From the NCBI GenBank assembly GCA_964036665.1, contig OZ038530.1, positions 3,100,001 through 3,164,000 on the forward strand: a stretch of DNA of 64,000 nt, written 5' to 3'. The position numbers and the translations under genes are program-made. Below are positions 36,000-49,924 of this stretch, in pieces; position 1 is the first letter of the stretch; each line of letters opens with the position of its first letter. The DNA is from Gordius sp. MW1. Taxonomy: Eukaryota > Nematomorpha > Gordioida > Gordea > Gordiidae. The notes beneath the pieces are model-generated. The model did not search any database and was not told where the DNA came from. It was given only the letters and a program-made list of their open reading frames with translations.

Positions 36000-38900
36000 T
36001 GGCATACTTTTATATATTTTTTTATGCTCTTTCACATAAAATAAATATTTTTACCTCAAAATTTTTCACATATTTTTCTTTGAACCGTATTCATACGATG
36101 AAAGTTGTCGTTTTCAGACGTGGTTTCTATGATCCCAAGTAAAAATTTATCAGAATCTAAAAACTATTACTTTGAAATCATGATCGCATAGAGCCATTTT
36201 CAAAAATTAAGCACTCACGTTGCGATATAACAAACTAATCGCAACAATAAAACGTTTTCTTTTGTCGAAATGATAGTTCTCGCAGCTTAAAACCTCTTTT
36301 CAGAAGTCAATCGAGGATAATAGGATTCTCTAATTGGCTTACTTTTATATATTTTTTCATGCTCTTTCACATAGAATCGAAAAAAATAAATATTTTTACC
36401 TCAAAATTTTTCACATATTTTTCTTTGAACCGTATTCATCCGATGAAAGTTGTCGTTTTCAGACGTGGTTTCTATGATCCCAAGTAAAAATTTATCAGAA
36501 TCTAAAAACTATTACTTTGAAATCATGATCGCATAGAGCCATTTTTAAAAATTAAGCACTCACGTTGCGATACAACAAACTAATCGCAACAATAAAACGT
36601 TGTCTTTTGTCAAAATGATAGTTCTCCTTCTCGCAGCCTAAATCCTCTTTTCGGAAGTGAATCGAGTATAATAGGATTCTCAAATTGGCATACTTTTATA
36701 TATTTTTTCATGCTCTTTCACATAGAATCGAAAAAAATAAATATTTTGACCTCAAAATTTTTCACATATTTTTCTTTGAACCGTATTCATCCGATGAAAG
36801 TTGTCGTTTTCAGACGTGGTTTCCATGATAAAAAGTAAAAATTTATCAGAATCAGAAAACTATTACTTTGAATTCATGATCGCATAGTGCATTTTTGAAA
36901 AATTAAGCACTCACGTTGTGATACAACAAACTAATCGCAACAATAAAACGTTGTCTTTTGTCAAAATGATAGTTCTCGCAGCTTAAAACCTCTTTTCGGA
37001 AGTGAATCGAGGATAATAGGATTCTCAAATTGGCATACTTTTATATATTTTTTCATGCTCTTTCACATAGAATCGAAAAAAATAAATATTTTGACCTCAA
37101 AATTTTTCACATATTTTTCTTTGAACCGTAGTCATCCGATGAAAGTTGTCGTTTTCAGACGTGGTTTCTATGATCCCAAGTAAAAATTTATCAGAATCAG
37201 AAAACTATTACTTTGAAATCATGATCGCATAGTGCATTAAGCACTCACGTTGCGATACAACAAACTAATCGCAACAATAAAACGTTGTCTTTTGTCAAAA
37301 TGATAGTTCTCGCAGCTTAGAACCTCTTTTCGGAAGTGAATCGAGGATAATAGGATTCTCAAATTGGCATACTTTTATATATTTTTTCATGCTCTTTCAC
37401 ATAGAATCGAAAAAAATAAATATTTTGACCTCAAAATTTTTCACATATTTTTCTTTGAACCGTAGTCATCCGATGAAAGTTGTCGTTTTCAGACGTGGTT
37501 TCTATGATCCCAAGTAAAAATTTATCAGAATCAGAAAACTATTACTTTGAAATCATGATCGCATAGTGCATTTTTAAAAAATTAAGCACTCACGTTGCGA
37601 TACAACAAACTAATCGCAACAATAAAACGTTGTCTTTTGTCAAAATGATAGTTCTCGCAGCTTAAAACCTCTTTTCGGAAGTGAATCGAGGATAATAGGA
37701 TTCTCAAATTGGAATACTTTTATATATTTTTTCATGCTCTTTCACATAGAATCGAAAAAAATAAATATTTTTACCTCAAAATTTTTCACATATTTTTCTT
37801 TGAACCGTATTCATCCGATGAAAGTTGTCGTTTTCAGACGTGGTTTCTATGATCCCAAGTAAAAATTTGTCAGAATCAGAAAACTATTACTTTGAAATCA
37901 TGATCGCATAGTGCAGTTTTCAAAAATTAAGCACTCACGTTGCGATACAACAAACTAATCGCAACAATAAAACGTTGTCTTTTGTCAAAATGATAGTTCT
38001 CGCAGCTTAAAACCTCTTTTCGGAAGTCAATCGAGGATAATAGGATTCTCAAATTGGCTTACTTTTATATATTTTTTCATGCTCTTTCACATAGAATCGA
38101 AAAAAAAAAATATTTTGACCTCAAAATTTTTCACATATTTTTCTTTGAACCGTAGTCATCCGATGAAAGTTGTCGTTTTCAGACGTGGTTTCTATGATCC
38201 CAAGTAAAAATTTATCAGAATCAGAAAACTATTACTTTGAAATCATGATCGCATAGTGCATTAAGCACTCACGTTGCGATACAACAAACTAATCGCAACA
38301 ATAAAACGTTGTCTTTTGTCAAAATGATAGTTCTCGCAGCTTAAAACCTCTTTTCGGAAGTGAATCGAGGATAATAGGATTCTCAAATTGGCATACTTTT
38401 ATATATTTTTTCATGCTCTTTCACATAGAATCGAAATAAATAAATATTTTTACCTCAAAATTTTTCACATATTTTTCTTTATTCATCCGATGAAAGTTGT
38501 CGTTTTCAGACGTGGTTTCTATGATCCCAAGTAAAAATTTATCAGAATCAGAAAACTATTACTTTGAAATCATGATCGCATAGTGCAGTTTTTAAAAATT
38601 AAGCACTCACGTTGCGATACAACAAACTAATCGCAACATTAAAACGTTGTCTTTTGTCAAAATGATAGTTCTCGCAGCTTAAAACCTCTTTTCGGAAGTC
38701 AATCGAGGATAATAGGATTCTCAAATTGGCATACTTTTATATATTTTTTTATGCTCTTTCACATAAAATAAATATTTTTACCTCAAAATTTTTCACATAT
38801 TTTTCTTTGAACCGTATTCATACGATGAAAGTTGTCGTTTTCAGACGTGGTTTCTATGATCCCAAGTAAAAATTTATCAGAATCTAAAAACTATTACTTT

Positions 38901-40060
38901 GAAATCATGATCGCATAGAGCCATTTTCAAAAATTAAGCACTCACGTTGCGATATAACAAACTAATCGCAACAATAAAACGTTTTCTTTTGTCGAAATGA
39001 TAGTTCTCGCAGCTTAAAACCTCTTTTCAGAAGTCAATCGAGGATAATAGGATTCTCTAATTGGCTTACTTTTATATATTTTTTCATGCTCTTTCACATA
39101 GAATCGAAAAAAATAAATATTTTTACCTCAAAATTTTTCACATATTTTTCTTTGAACCGTATTCATCCGATGAAAGTTGTCGTTTTCAGACGTGGTTTCT
39201 ATGATCCCAAGTAAAAATTTATCAGAATCTAAAAACTATTACTTTGAAATCATGATCGCATAGAGCCATTTTTAAAAATTAAGCACTCACGTTGCGATAC
39301 AACAAACTAATCGCAACAATAAAACGTTGTCTTTTGTCAAAATGATAGTTCTCCTTCTCGCAGCCTAAAACCTCTTTTCGGAAGTGAATCGAGGATAATA
39401 GGATTCTCAAATTGGCATACTTTTATATATTTTTTCATGCTCTTTCACATAGAATCGAAAAAAATAAATATTTTGACCTCAAAATTTTTCACATATTTTT
39501 CTTTGAACCGTATTCATCCGATGAAAGTTGTCGTTTTCAGACGTGGTTTCCATGATAAAAAGTAAAAATTTATCAGAATCAGAAAACTATTACTTTGAAT
39601 TCATGATCGCATAGTGCATTTTTGAAAAATTAAGCACTCACGTTGTGATACAACAAACTAATCGCAACAATAAAACGTTGTCTTTTGTCAAAATGATAGT
39701 TCTCGCAGCTTAAAACCTCTTTTCGGAAGTGAATCGAGGATAATAGGATTCTCAAATTGGCATACTTTTATATATTTTTTCATGCTCTTTCACATAGAAT
39801 CGAAAAAAATAAATATTTTGACCTCAAAATTTTTCACATATTTTTCTTTGAACCGTAGTCATCCGATGAAAGTTGTCGTTTTCAGACGTGGTTTCTATGA
39901 TCCCAAGTAAAAATTTATCAGAATCAGAAAACTATTACTTTGAAATCATGATCGCATAGTGCATTAAGCACTCACGTTGCGATACAACAAACTAATCGCA
40001 ACAATAAAACGTTGTCTTTTGTCAAAATGATAGTTCTCGCAGCTTAAAACCTCTTTTCGG
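36000..40060 (+). repeat. Higher-order repeat D, 8-monomer period of 2727 bp
   Basis: 'cataaaataaatatt' (36035 and 38762), 'ggattctctaattgg' (about 36325 and 39052) and 'gtgcattaagcactc' (37232 and 39959) all recur with offset 2727. The matching part runs from about 36000 to 37330 against 38727 to 40060. After that the copies part, the second lacking one monomer before its 'ggaatac' monomer. The same leading markers at 32941 and about 33232 show an earlier related unit, 3094 bp (9 monomers) before 36035. Confidence 0.75.
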
Positions 40061-42180
40061 AAGTGAATCGAGGATAATAGGATTCTTAAATTGGAATACT
40101 TTTATATATTTTTTCATGCTCTTTCACATAGAATCGAAAAAAATAAATATTTTTACCTCAAAATTTTTCACATATTTTTCTTTGAACCGTATTCATCCGA
40201 TGAAAGTTATCGTTTTCAGACGTGGTTTCTATGATCCCAAGTAAAAATTTATCAGAATCTAAAAACTATTACTTTGAAATCATGATCGCATAGTGCAGTT
40301 TTCAAAAATTAAGCACTCACGTTGCGATACAACAAACTAATCGCAACAATAAAACGTTGTCTTTTGTCAAAATGATAGTTCTCGCAGCTCAAAACCTCTT
40401 TTCGGAAGTCAATCGAGGATAATAAGATTCTCAAATTGGCTTACTTTTATATATTTTTTCATGCTCTTTCACATAGAATCGAAAAAAAAAAATATTTTTA
40501 CCTCAAAATTTTTCACATATTTTTCTTTGAACCGTATTCATCCAATGAAAGTTGTCGTTTTCAGACGTGGTTTCCATGATAAAAAGTTAAAATTTATCAG
40601 AATCAGAAAACTATTACTTTGAAATCATGATCGCATAGTGCAGTTTTCAAAAATTAGGCACTCACGTTGCGATACAACAAACTAATCGCAACAATAAAAC
40701 GTTGTCTTTTGTCAAAATGATAGTTCTCGCAGCTTAAAACCTCTTTTCGGAAGTCAATCGAGGATAATAGGATTTTCAAATTGGCTTACTTTTATATATT
40801 TTTTCATGCTCTTTCACATAGAATCGAAAAAAATAAATATTTGTACCTCAAAATTTTTCACATATTTTTCTTTGAACCGTAGTCATCCGATGACAGTTGT
40901 CGTTTTCAGACGTGGTTTCTATGATCCCAAATAAAAATTTATCAGAATCAGAAAACTTTTACTTTGAAATCATGATCGCATAGAGCAGTTTTCAAAAATT
41001 AAGCATTCACGTTGCGATACAACAAACTAATCGCAACAATAAAACGTTGTCTTTAAAATGATAGTTCTCGCAGCTTAAAACCTCTTTTCAGAAGTCAATC
41101 GAGGATAATAGGATTCTCAAATTGGCTTACTTTTATATATTTTTTTATGCTCTTTCACATAGAATCAAAAAAAATAAATATTTTTACCTCAAAATTTTTC
41201 ACATATTTTTCTTTGAACCGTATTCATCCGATGAAAGTTGTCGTTTTCAGACGTGGTTTCCATGATAAAAAGTTAAAATTTATCAGAATCAGAAAACTAT
41301 TACTTTGAAATCATGATCGCATAGAGCCATTTTCAAAAATTAAGCACTCACGTTGCGATACAACAAACTAATCGCAACAATAAAACGTTTTCTTTTGTCA
41401 AAATGATAGTTCTCGCAGCTTAAAACCTCTTTTCAGAAGTCAATCGAGGATTATAGGATTCTCAAATTGGCTTACTTTTATATATTTTTTCATGCTCTTT
41501 CACATAGAATCGAAAAAAATAAATATTTTTACCTCAAAATTTTTCACATATTTTTCTTTGAACCGTATTCATCCGATGAAAGTTATCGTTTTCAGACGTG
41601 GTTTGTATGATCCCAAGTAAAAATTTATCAGAATCTAAAAACTATTACTTTAAAATCATGATCGCATAGAGCCATTTTCAAAAATTAAGCACTCACGTTG
41701 CGATACAACAAACTAATCGCAACAATAAAACGTTGTCTTTTGTCAAAATGATAGTTCTCGCAGCTTAAAACCTCTTTTCGGAAGTGAATCGAGGATAATA
41801 GGACTCTCAAATTGGCTTACTTTTATATATTTTTTTATGCTCTTTCACATAGAATCGAAAAAAATAAATATTTTTACCTCAAAATTTTTCACATATTTTT
41901 CTTTGAACCGTGTTCATCCGATGAAAGTTGTCGTTTTCAGACGTGGTTTCCATGATAAAAAGTTAAAATTTATCAGAATCAGAAAACTATTACTTTGAAA
42001 TCATGATCGCATAGTGCAGTTTTCAAAAATTAAGCACTCACGTTGCGATACAACAAACTAATCGCAACAATAAAACATTGTCTTTTGTCAAAATGATAGT
42101 TCTCGCAGCTTAAAACCTCTTTTCGGAAGTCAATCGAGGATAATAGGATTCTCAAATTGGCTTACTTTTATATATTTTTT

Positions 42181-42300
42181 TATGCTTATTCACATAGAAT
42201 CGAAAAAAATAAATATTTTTTCAGACGTGGTTTCTATGATCCCAAGTAAAAATTTATCAGAATCTAAAAACTATTACTTTGAAATCCTGATCGCATAGAG
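42181..42300 (+). repeat. Truncated satellite monomer with internal deletion of about 60 bp
   Basis: At 42220/42221 the sequence passes directly from 'aaatattttt' to 'tcagacgtgg'. The normal monomer has about 60 more bases here, including the 'acctcaaaa' stretch and the TTCATC-C-GATGAA palindrome. Both ends of the missing piece lie in T runs, consistent with deletion at short direct repeats. It is the largest deletion inside a monomer that I noticed in the window. Confidence 0.8.
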
Positions 42301-45300
42301 CCATTTTCAAAAATTAAGCACTCACGTTGCGATACAACAAACTAATCGCAACAATAAAACGTTGTCTTTTGTCAAAATGATAGTTCTCCTTCTCGCAGCT
42401 TAAAACCTCTTTTTGCAAGTAAATCGATGATAATAGGATTCTCAAATTGGCTTACTTTTATATATTTTTTCATGCTCTTTCACAAAGAATCGAAAAAAAT
42501 AAATTTTTTTACCTCAAAATTTTTCACATATTTTTCTTTGAACCGTATTCATCCGATGAAAGTTGTCGTTTTCAGACGTGGTTTCCATGATAAAAAGTAA
42601 AAATTTATCAGAATCAGAAAACTATTACTTTGAAATCATGATCGCATAGTGCATTTTTGAAAAATTAAGCACTCATGTTGCGATACAACAAACTAATCGC
42701 AACAATAAAACGTTGTCTTTTGTCAAAATGATAGTTCTCGCAGCTTAAAACCTCTTTTCGGAAGTCAATCGAGGATAATAGGATTCTCAAATTGGCTTAC
42801 TTTTATATATTTTTTCATGCTCTTTCACATAGAATCGAAAAAAATAAATATTTTTACCTCAAAATTTTTCACATATTTTTCTTTGAACCGTATTCATCCG
42901 ATGAAAGTTATCGTTTTCAGACGTGGTTTGTATGATCCCAAGTAAAAATTTATCAGAATCTAAAAACTATTACTTTAAAATCATGATCGCATAGAGCCAT
43001 TTTCAAAAATTAAGCACTCACGTTGCGATACAACAAACTAATCGCAACAATAAAACGTTGTCTTTTGTCAAAATGATAGTTCTCGCAGCTTAAAACCTCT
43101 TTTCGGAAGTGAATCGAGGATAATAGGATTCTCAAATTGGAATACATTTATATATTTTTTCATGCTCTTTCACATAGAATCGAAAAAAATAAATATTTTT
43201 ACCTCAAAATTTTTCTCATATTTTTCTTTGAACCGTATTCATCCGATGAAAGTTGTCGTTTTCAGACGTGGTTTCTATGATCCCAAGTAAAAATTTATCA
43301 GAATCAGAAAACTATTACTTTGAAATCATGATCGCATAGTGCAGTTTTCAAAAATTAAGCACTCACGTTGCGATACAACAAACTAATCGCAACAATAAAA
43401 CGTTGTCTTTTGTCAAAATGATAGTTCTCGCAGCTTAAAACCTCTTTTCGGAAGTCAATCGAGGATAATAGGACTCTCAAATTGGCTTACTTTTATATAT
43501 TTTTTTATGCTCTTTCACATAGAATCGAAAAAAATAAATATTTTTACCTCAAAATTTTTCACATATTTTTCTTTGAACCGTGTTCATCCGATGAAAGTTG
43601 TCGTTTTCAGACGTGGTTTCCATGATAAAAAGTTAAAATTTATCAGAATCAGAAAACTATTACTTTGAAATCATGATCGCATAGTGCAGTTTTCAAAAAT
43701 TAAGCACTCACGTTGCGATACAACAAACTAATCGCAACAATAAAACATTGTCTTTTGTCAAAATGATAGTTCTCGCAGCTTAAAACCTCTTTTCGGAAGT
43801 CAATCGAGGATAATAGGATTCTCAAATTTGCTTACTTTTATATATTTTTTCATGCTCTTTCACATAGAATTGAAAAAAATAAATATTTTTACCTCAAAAT
43901 TTTTCACATATTTTTCTTTGAACCGTATTCATCCGATGAAAGTTTTCGTTTTCAGACGTGGTTTCTATGATCCCAAATAAAAATTTATCAGAATCAGAAT
44001 ACTTTTACTTTGAAATCATGATCGCATAGAGCAGTTTTCAAAAATTAAGCATTCACGTTGCGATACAACAAACTAATCGCAACAATAAAACGTTGTCTTT
44101 AAAATGATAGTTCTCGCAGCTTAAAACCTCCTTTCGGAAGTCAATCGAGGATAATATGATTCTCAAATTGACTTATTTTTATATATTTTTTCATGTTCTT
44201 TCACATAGAATCGAAAAAAATTAATATTTTTACCTTAAAATTTTTCACATATTTTTCTTTGAACTGTATTCATCCGATGAAAGTTGTCGTTTTCAGACGT
44301 GGTTTCTATGATCCCAAGTAAAAATTTATCAGAATCTAAAAACTATTACTTTGAAATCATGATCGCATAGAGCCATTTTCAAAAATTAAGCACTCACGTT
44401 GCGATACAACAAACTAATCGCAACAATAAAACGTTTTCTTTTGTCAAAATGATAGTTCTCGCAGCTTAAAACCTCTTTTCAGAAGTCAATCAAGAATAAT
44501 AGGATTCTCAAATTGGCTTACTTTTATATATTTTTTCATGCTCTTTCACATAGAATCAAAAAAAATAAATGTTTTTACCTCAAAATTTTTCACATATTTT
44601 TCTTTGAACCGTATTCATCCGATGAAAGTTGTCGTTTTCAGACGTGGTTTCTATGATCCCAAGTAAAAATTTATCAGAATCAGAAAACTATTACTTTGAA
44701 ATCATGATCGCATAGTGCAGTTTTCAAAAATTAAGCACTCACGTTGCGATACAACAAACTAATCGCAACAATAAAACGTTGTCTTTTGTCAAAATGATAG
44801 TTCTCGCAGCTTAAAACCTCTTTTTGGAAGTCATTCGAGGATAATAGGATTCTCAAATTGGCTTACTTTTATATATTTTTTCATGCTCTTTCACATAGAA
44901 TCGAATAAAATAAATATTTTTACCTCAAAATTTTTCACATATTTTTCTTTGAACCGTAGTCATCCGATGACAGTTGTCGTTTTCAGACGTGGTTTCTATG
45001 ATCCCAAATAAAAATTTATCAGAATCAGAAAACTTTTACTTTGAAATCATGATCGCATAGAGCAGTTTTCAAAAATTAAGCATTCACGTTGCGATACAAC
45101 AAACTAATCGCAACAATAAAACGTTGTCTTTAAAATGATAGTTCTCGCAGCTTAAAACCTCTTTTCAGAAGTCAATCAAGAATAATAGGATTCTCAAACT
45201 GGCTTACTTTTATATATTTTTTCATGCTCTTTCACATAGAATCAAAAAAAATAAATATTTTTACCTCAAAATTTTTTACATATTTTTCTTTGAACCGTAT

Positions 45301-46186
45301 TCATCCGATGAAAGTTGTCGTTTTCAGACGTGGTTTGTATGATCCAAAGTAAAATTTATCAGAATCTAAAAACTATTACTTTGAAATCATGATCGCATAG
45401 AGCCATTTACAAAAATTAAGCACTCACGTTGCGATACAACAAACTAATCGCAACAATAAAACGTTGTCTTTTGTCAAAATGATAGTTCTCCTTCTCGCAG
45501 CTTAAAACCTCTTTTTGCAAGTAAATCGATGATAATAGGATTCTCAAATGGGCTTACTTTTATATATTTTTTTATGCTCTTTCACATAGAATCGAAAAAA
45601 ATAAATATTTTTACCTCAAAATTTTTCACATATTTTTCTTTGAACCGTATTCATCCGATGAAAGTTGTCGTTTTCAGACGTGGTTTCCATGATAAAAAGT
45701 AAAAGTTTATCAGAATCAGAAAACTATTACTTTGAAATCATGATCGCATAGTGCATTTTTGAAAAATTAAGCACTCACGTTGCGATACAACAAACTAATC
45801 GCAACAATAAAACGTTGTCTTTTGTCAAAATGATAGTTCTCGCAGCTTAAAACCTCTTTTCGGAAGTGAATCGAGGATATAAGGATTCTCAAATTGGAAT
45901 ACATTTATATATTTTTTCATGCTCTTTCACATAGAATCGAAAAAAATAAATATTTTTACCTCAAAATTTTTCTCATATTTTTCTTTGAACCGTATTCATC
46001 CGATGAAAGTTGTCGTTTTCAGACGTGGTTTCTATGATCCCAAGTAAAAATTTATCAGAATCAGAAAACTATTACTTTGAAATCATGATCGCATAGTGCA
46101 GTTTTCAAAAATTAAGCACTCACGTTGCGATACAACAAACTAATCGCAACAATAAAACGTTGTCTTTTGTCAAAATGATAGTTCTC

Positions 46187-47560
46187 GCAGCTTAAAACCT
46201 CTTTTCGGAAGTCAATCGAGGATAATAGGATTCTCAAATTGCCTTACTTTTATATATTTTTTTATGCTCTTTCACATAGAATCGAAAAAAATAAATATTT
46301 TTACCTCAAAATTCTTCACATATTTTTCTTTGAACCGTGTTCATCCGATGAAAGTTGTCGTTTTCAGACGTGGTTTCCATGTAAAAAGTTAAAATTTATC
46401 AGAATCAGAAAACTATTACTTTGAAATCATGATCGCATAGTGCAGTTTTCAAAAATTAAGCACTCACGTTGCGATACAACAAACTAATCGCAACAATAAA
46501 ACGTTGTCTTTTGTCAAAATGATAGTTCTCGCAGCTTAAAACCTCTTTTCGGAAGTCAATCGAGGATAATAGGATTCTCAAATTTGCTTACTTTTATATA
46601 TTTTTTCATGCTCTTTCACATAGAATCGAAAAAAATAAATATTTTTACCTCAAAATTTTTCACATATTTTTCTTTGAACCGTATTCATCCGATGAAAGTT
46701 GTCGTTTTCAGACGTGGTTTCTATGATCCCAAGTAAAAATTTTACAGAATCTAAAAACTATTACTTTGAAATCATGATCGCATAGAGCAGTTTTCAAAAA
46801 TTAAGCACTCACGTTGCGATACAACAAACTAATCGCAACAATAAAACGTTGTCTTTTGTCAAAATGATAGATCTTGCAGCTTAAAACCTCTTTTCCGAAG
46901 TCAATCGAGGATAATAGGATTCTCAAATTGGCTTACTTTTATATATTTTTTCATGCTCTTTCACATAGAATCGAAAAAAATAAATATTTTTACCTCAAAA
47001 TTCTTCACATATTTTTCTTTGAACCGTGTTCATCCGATGAAAGTTGTCGTTTTCAGACGTGGTTTCCATGATAAAAAGTTAAAATTTATCAGAATCAGAA
47101 AACTATTACTTTGAAATCATGATCGCATAGTGCAGTTTTCAAAAATTAAGCACTCACGTTGCGATACAACAAACTAATCGCAACAATAACGTTGTCTTTT
47201 GTCAAAATGATAGTTCTCGCAGCTTAAAACCTCTTTTCGGAAGTCAATCGAGGATAATAGGATTCTCAAATTTGCTTACTTTTATATATTTTTTCATGCT
47301 CTTTCACATAGAATCGAAAAAAATAAATATTTTTACCTCAAAATTTTTCACATATTTTTCTTTGAACCGTATTCATCCGATGAAAGTTGTCGTTTTCAGA
47401 CGTGGTTTCTATAATCCCAAGTAAAAATTTTACAGAATCTAAAAACTATTACTATGAAATAATGATCGCATAGAGCAGTTTTCAAAAATTAAGCACTCAC
47501 GTTGCGATACAACAAACTAATCGCAACAATAAAACGTTGTCTTTTGTCAAAATGATAGAT
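46187..47560 (+). repeat. Two-monomer (688-bp) tandem repeat unit
   Basis: Monomers here repeat in pairs. 'aaaatgatagatcttgcagc' is present at 46861 and 47549 (offset 688), with the companion monomer 'ggattctcaaatttgcttac' and 'aaattttacagaatct' between. The marker 'aaaattcttcac' with 'ccgtgttcatcc' also recurs (about 46310 and 46998, offset 688). The pair is a local dimeric higher-order repeat. Confidence 0.7.
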
Positions 47561-49924
47561 CTTGCAGCTTAAAACCTCTTTTCCGAAGTCAATCGAGGAT
47601 AATAGGATTCTCAAATTGGCTTACTTTTATATATTTTTTCATGCTCTTTCACATAGAATTGAAAAAAATAAATATTTTTACTTCAAAATTTTTCACATAT
47701 TTTTCTTTGAACCGTATTCATCCGATGAAAGTTGTCGTTTTCAGACGTGGTTTCCATGATAAAAAGTTAAAATTTATCAGAATCAGAAAACTATTACATT
47801 GAAATCATGATCGCATAGAGCCATTTTCAAAAATTAATCACTCACGTTGCGATACAACAAACTAATCGCAACAATAAAACGTTTTCTTTTGTCAAAATGA
47901 TAGTTCTCGCAGCTTAAAACCTCTTTTCAGAAGTCAATCGAGGATAATAGGATTCTCAAATTGGCTTACTTTTATATATTTTTTCATGCTTATTCACATA
48001 GAATCGAAAAAAATAAATATTTTTACCTCAAAATTTTTCACATATTTTTCTTTGAACCGTAGTCATCCGATGACAGTTGTCGTTTTCAGACGTGGTTTCT
48101 ATGATCCCAAATAAAAATTTATCAGAATCAGAAAACCTTTACTTTGAAATCATGATCGCATAGAGCAGTTTTCAAAAATTAAGCATTCACGTTGCGATAC
48201 AACAAACTAATCGCAACAATAAAACGTTGTCTTTAAAATGATAGTTCTCGCAGCTTAAAACCTCTTTTCAGAAGTCAATCGAGGATAATAGGATTCTCAA
48301 ATTGGCTTACTTTTATATATTTTTTTATGCTCTTTCACATAGAATTAAAAAAAATAAATATTTTTACCTCAAAATTTTTCACATATTTTTCTTTGAACCG
48401 TATTCATCCGATGAAAGTTGTCGTTTTCAGACGTGGTTTCCATGATAAAAAGTTAAAATTTATCAGAATCAGAAAACTATTACTTTGAAATCATGATCGC
48501 ATAGAGCCATTTTCAAAAATTAAGCACTCACGTTGCGATACAACAAACTAATCGCAACAATAAAACGTTTTCTTTTGTCAAAATGATAGTTCTCGCAGCT
48601 TAAAACCTCTTTTCAGAAGTCAATCGAGGATAATAGGATTCTCAAATTGGCTTACTTTTATATATTTTTTTATGCTTATTCACATAGAATCGAAAAAAAT
48701 AAATATTTTTACCTCAAAATTTTTCACATATTTTTCTTTGAACCCCTTTCATCCGATGAAAGTTGTCGTTTTCAGACGTGGTTTCTATGATCCCAAGTAA
48801 AAATTTATCAGAATCTAAAAACTATTACTTTGAAATCATGATCGCATAGAGCCATTTTCAAAAATTAAGCACTCACGTTGCGATACAACAAACTAATCGC
48901 AACAATAAAACGTTGTCTTTTGTCAAAATGATAGTTCTCCTTCTCGCAGCTTAAAACCTCTTTTTGCAAGTAAATCGATGATAATAGGATTCTCAAATTG
49001 GCTTACTTTTATATATTTTTTCATGCTCTTTCACAAAGAATCGAAAAAAATAAAATTTTTTACCTCAAAATTTTTCACATATTTTTCTTTGAACCGTATT
49101 CATCCGATGAAAGTTGTCGTTTTCAGACGTGGTTTCCATGATAAAAAGTAAAAATTTATCAGAATCAGAAAACTATTACTTTGAAATCATGATCGCATAG
49201 TGCATTTTTGAAAAATTAAGCACTCACGTTGCGATACAACAAACTAATCGCAACAATAAAACGTTGTCTTTGGTCAAAATGATAGTTCTCGCAGCTTAAA
49301 ACCTCTTTTCGGAAGTCAATCGAGGATAATAGGATTCTCAAATTGGCTTACTTTTATATATTTTTTCATGCTCTTTCACATAGAATCGAAAAAAATAAAT
49401 ATTTTTACCTCAAAATTTTTCACATATTTTTCTTTGAACCGTATTCATCCGATGAAAGTTATCGTTTTCAGACGTGGTTTGTATGATCCCAAGTAAAAAT
49501 TTATCAGAATCTAAAAACTATTACTTTGAAATCATGATCGCATAGAGCCATTTTCAAAAATTAAGCACTCACGTTGCGATACAACAAACTAATCGCAACA
49601 ATAAAACGTTGTCTTTTGTCAAAATGATAGTTCTCGCAGCTTAAAACCTCTTTTCGGAAGTGAATCGAGGATAATAGGATTCTCAAATTGGAATACATTT
49701 ATATATTTTTTCATGCTCTTTCACATAGAATCGAAAAAAATAAATATTTTTACCTCAAAATTTTTCTCATATTTTTCTTTGAACCGTATTCATCCGATGA
49801 AAGTTGTCGTTTTCAGACGTGGTTTCTATGATCCCAAGTAAAAATTTATCAGAATCAGAAAACTATTACTTTGAAATCATGATCGCATAGTGCAGTTTTC
49901 AAAAATTAAGCACTCACGTTGCGA

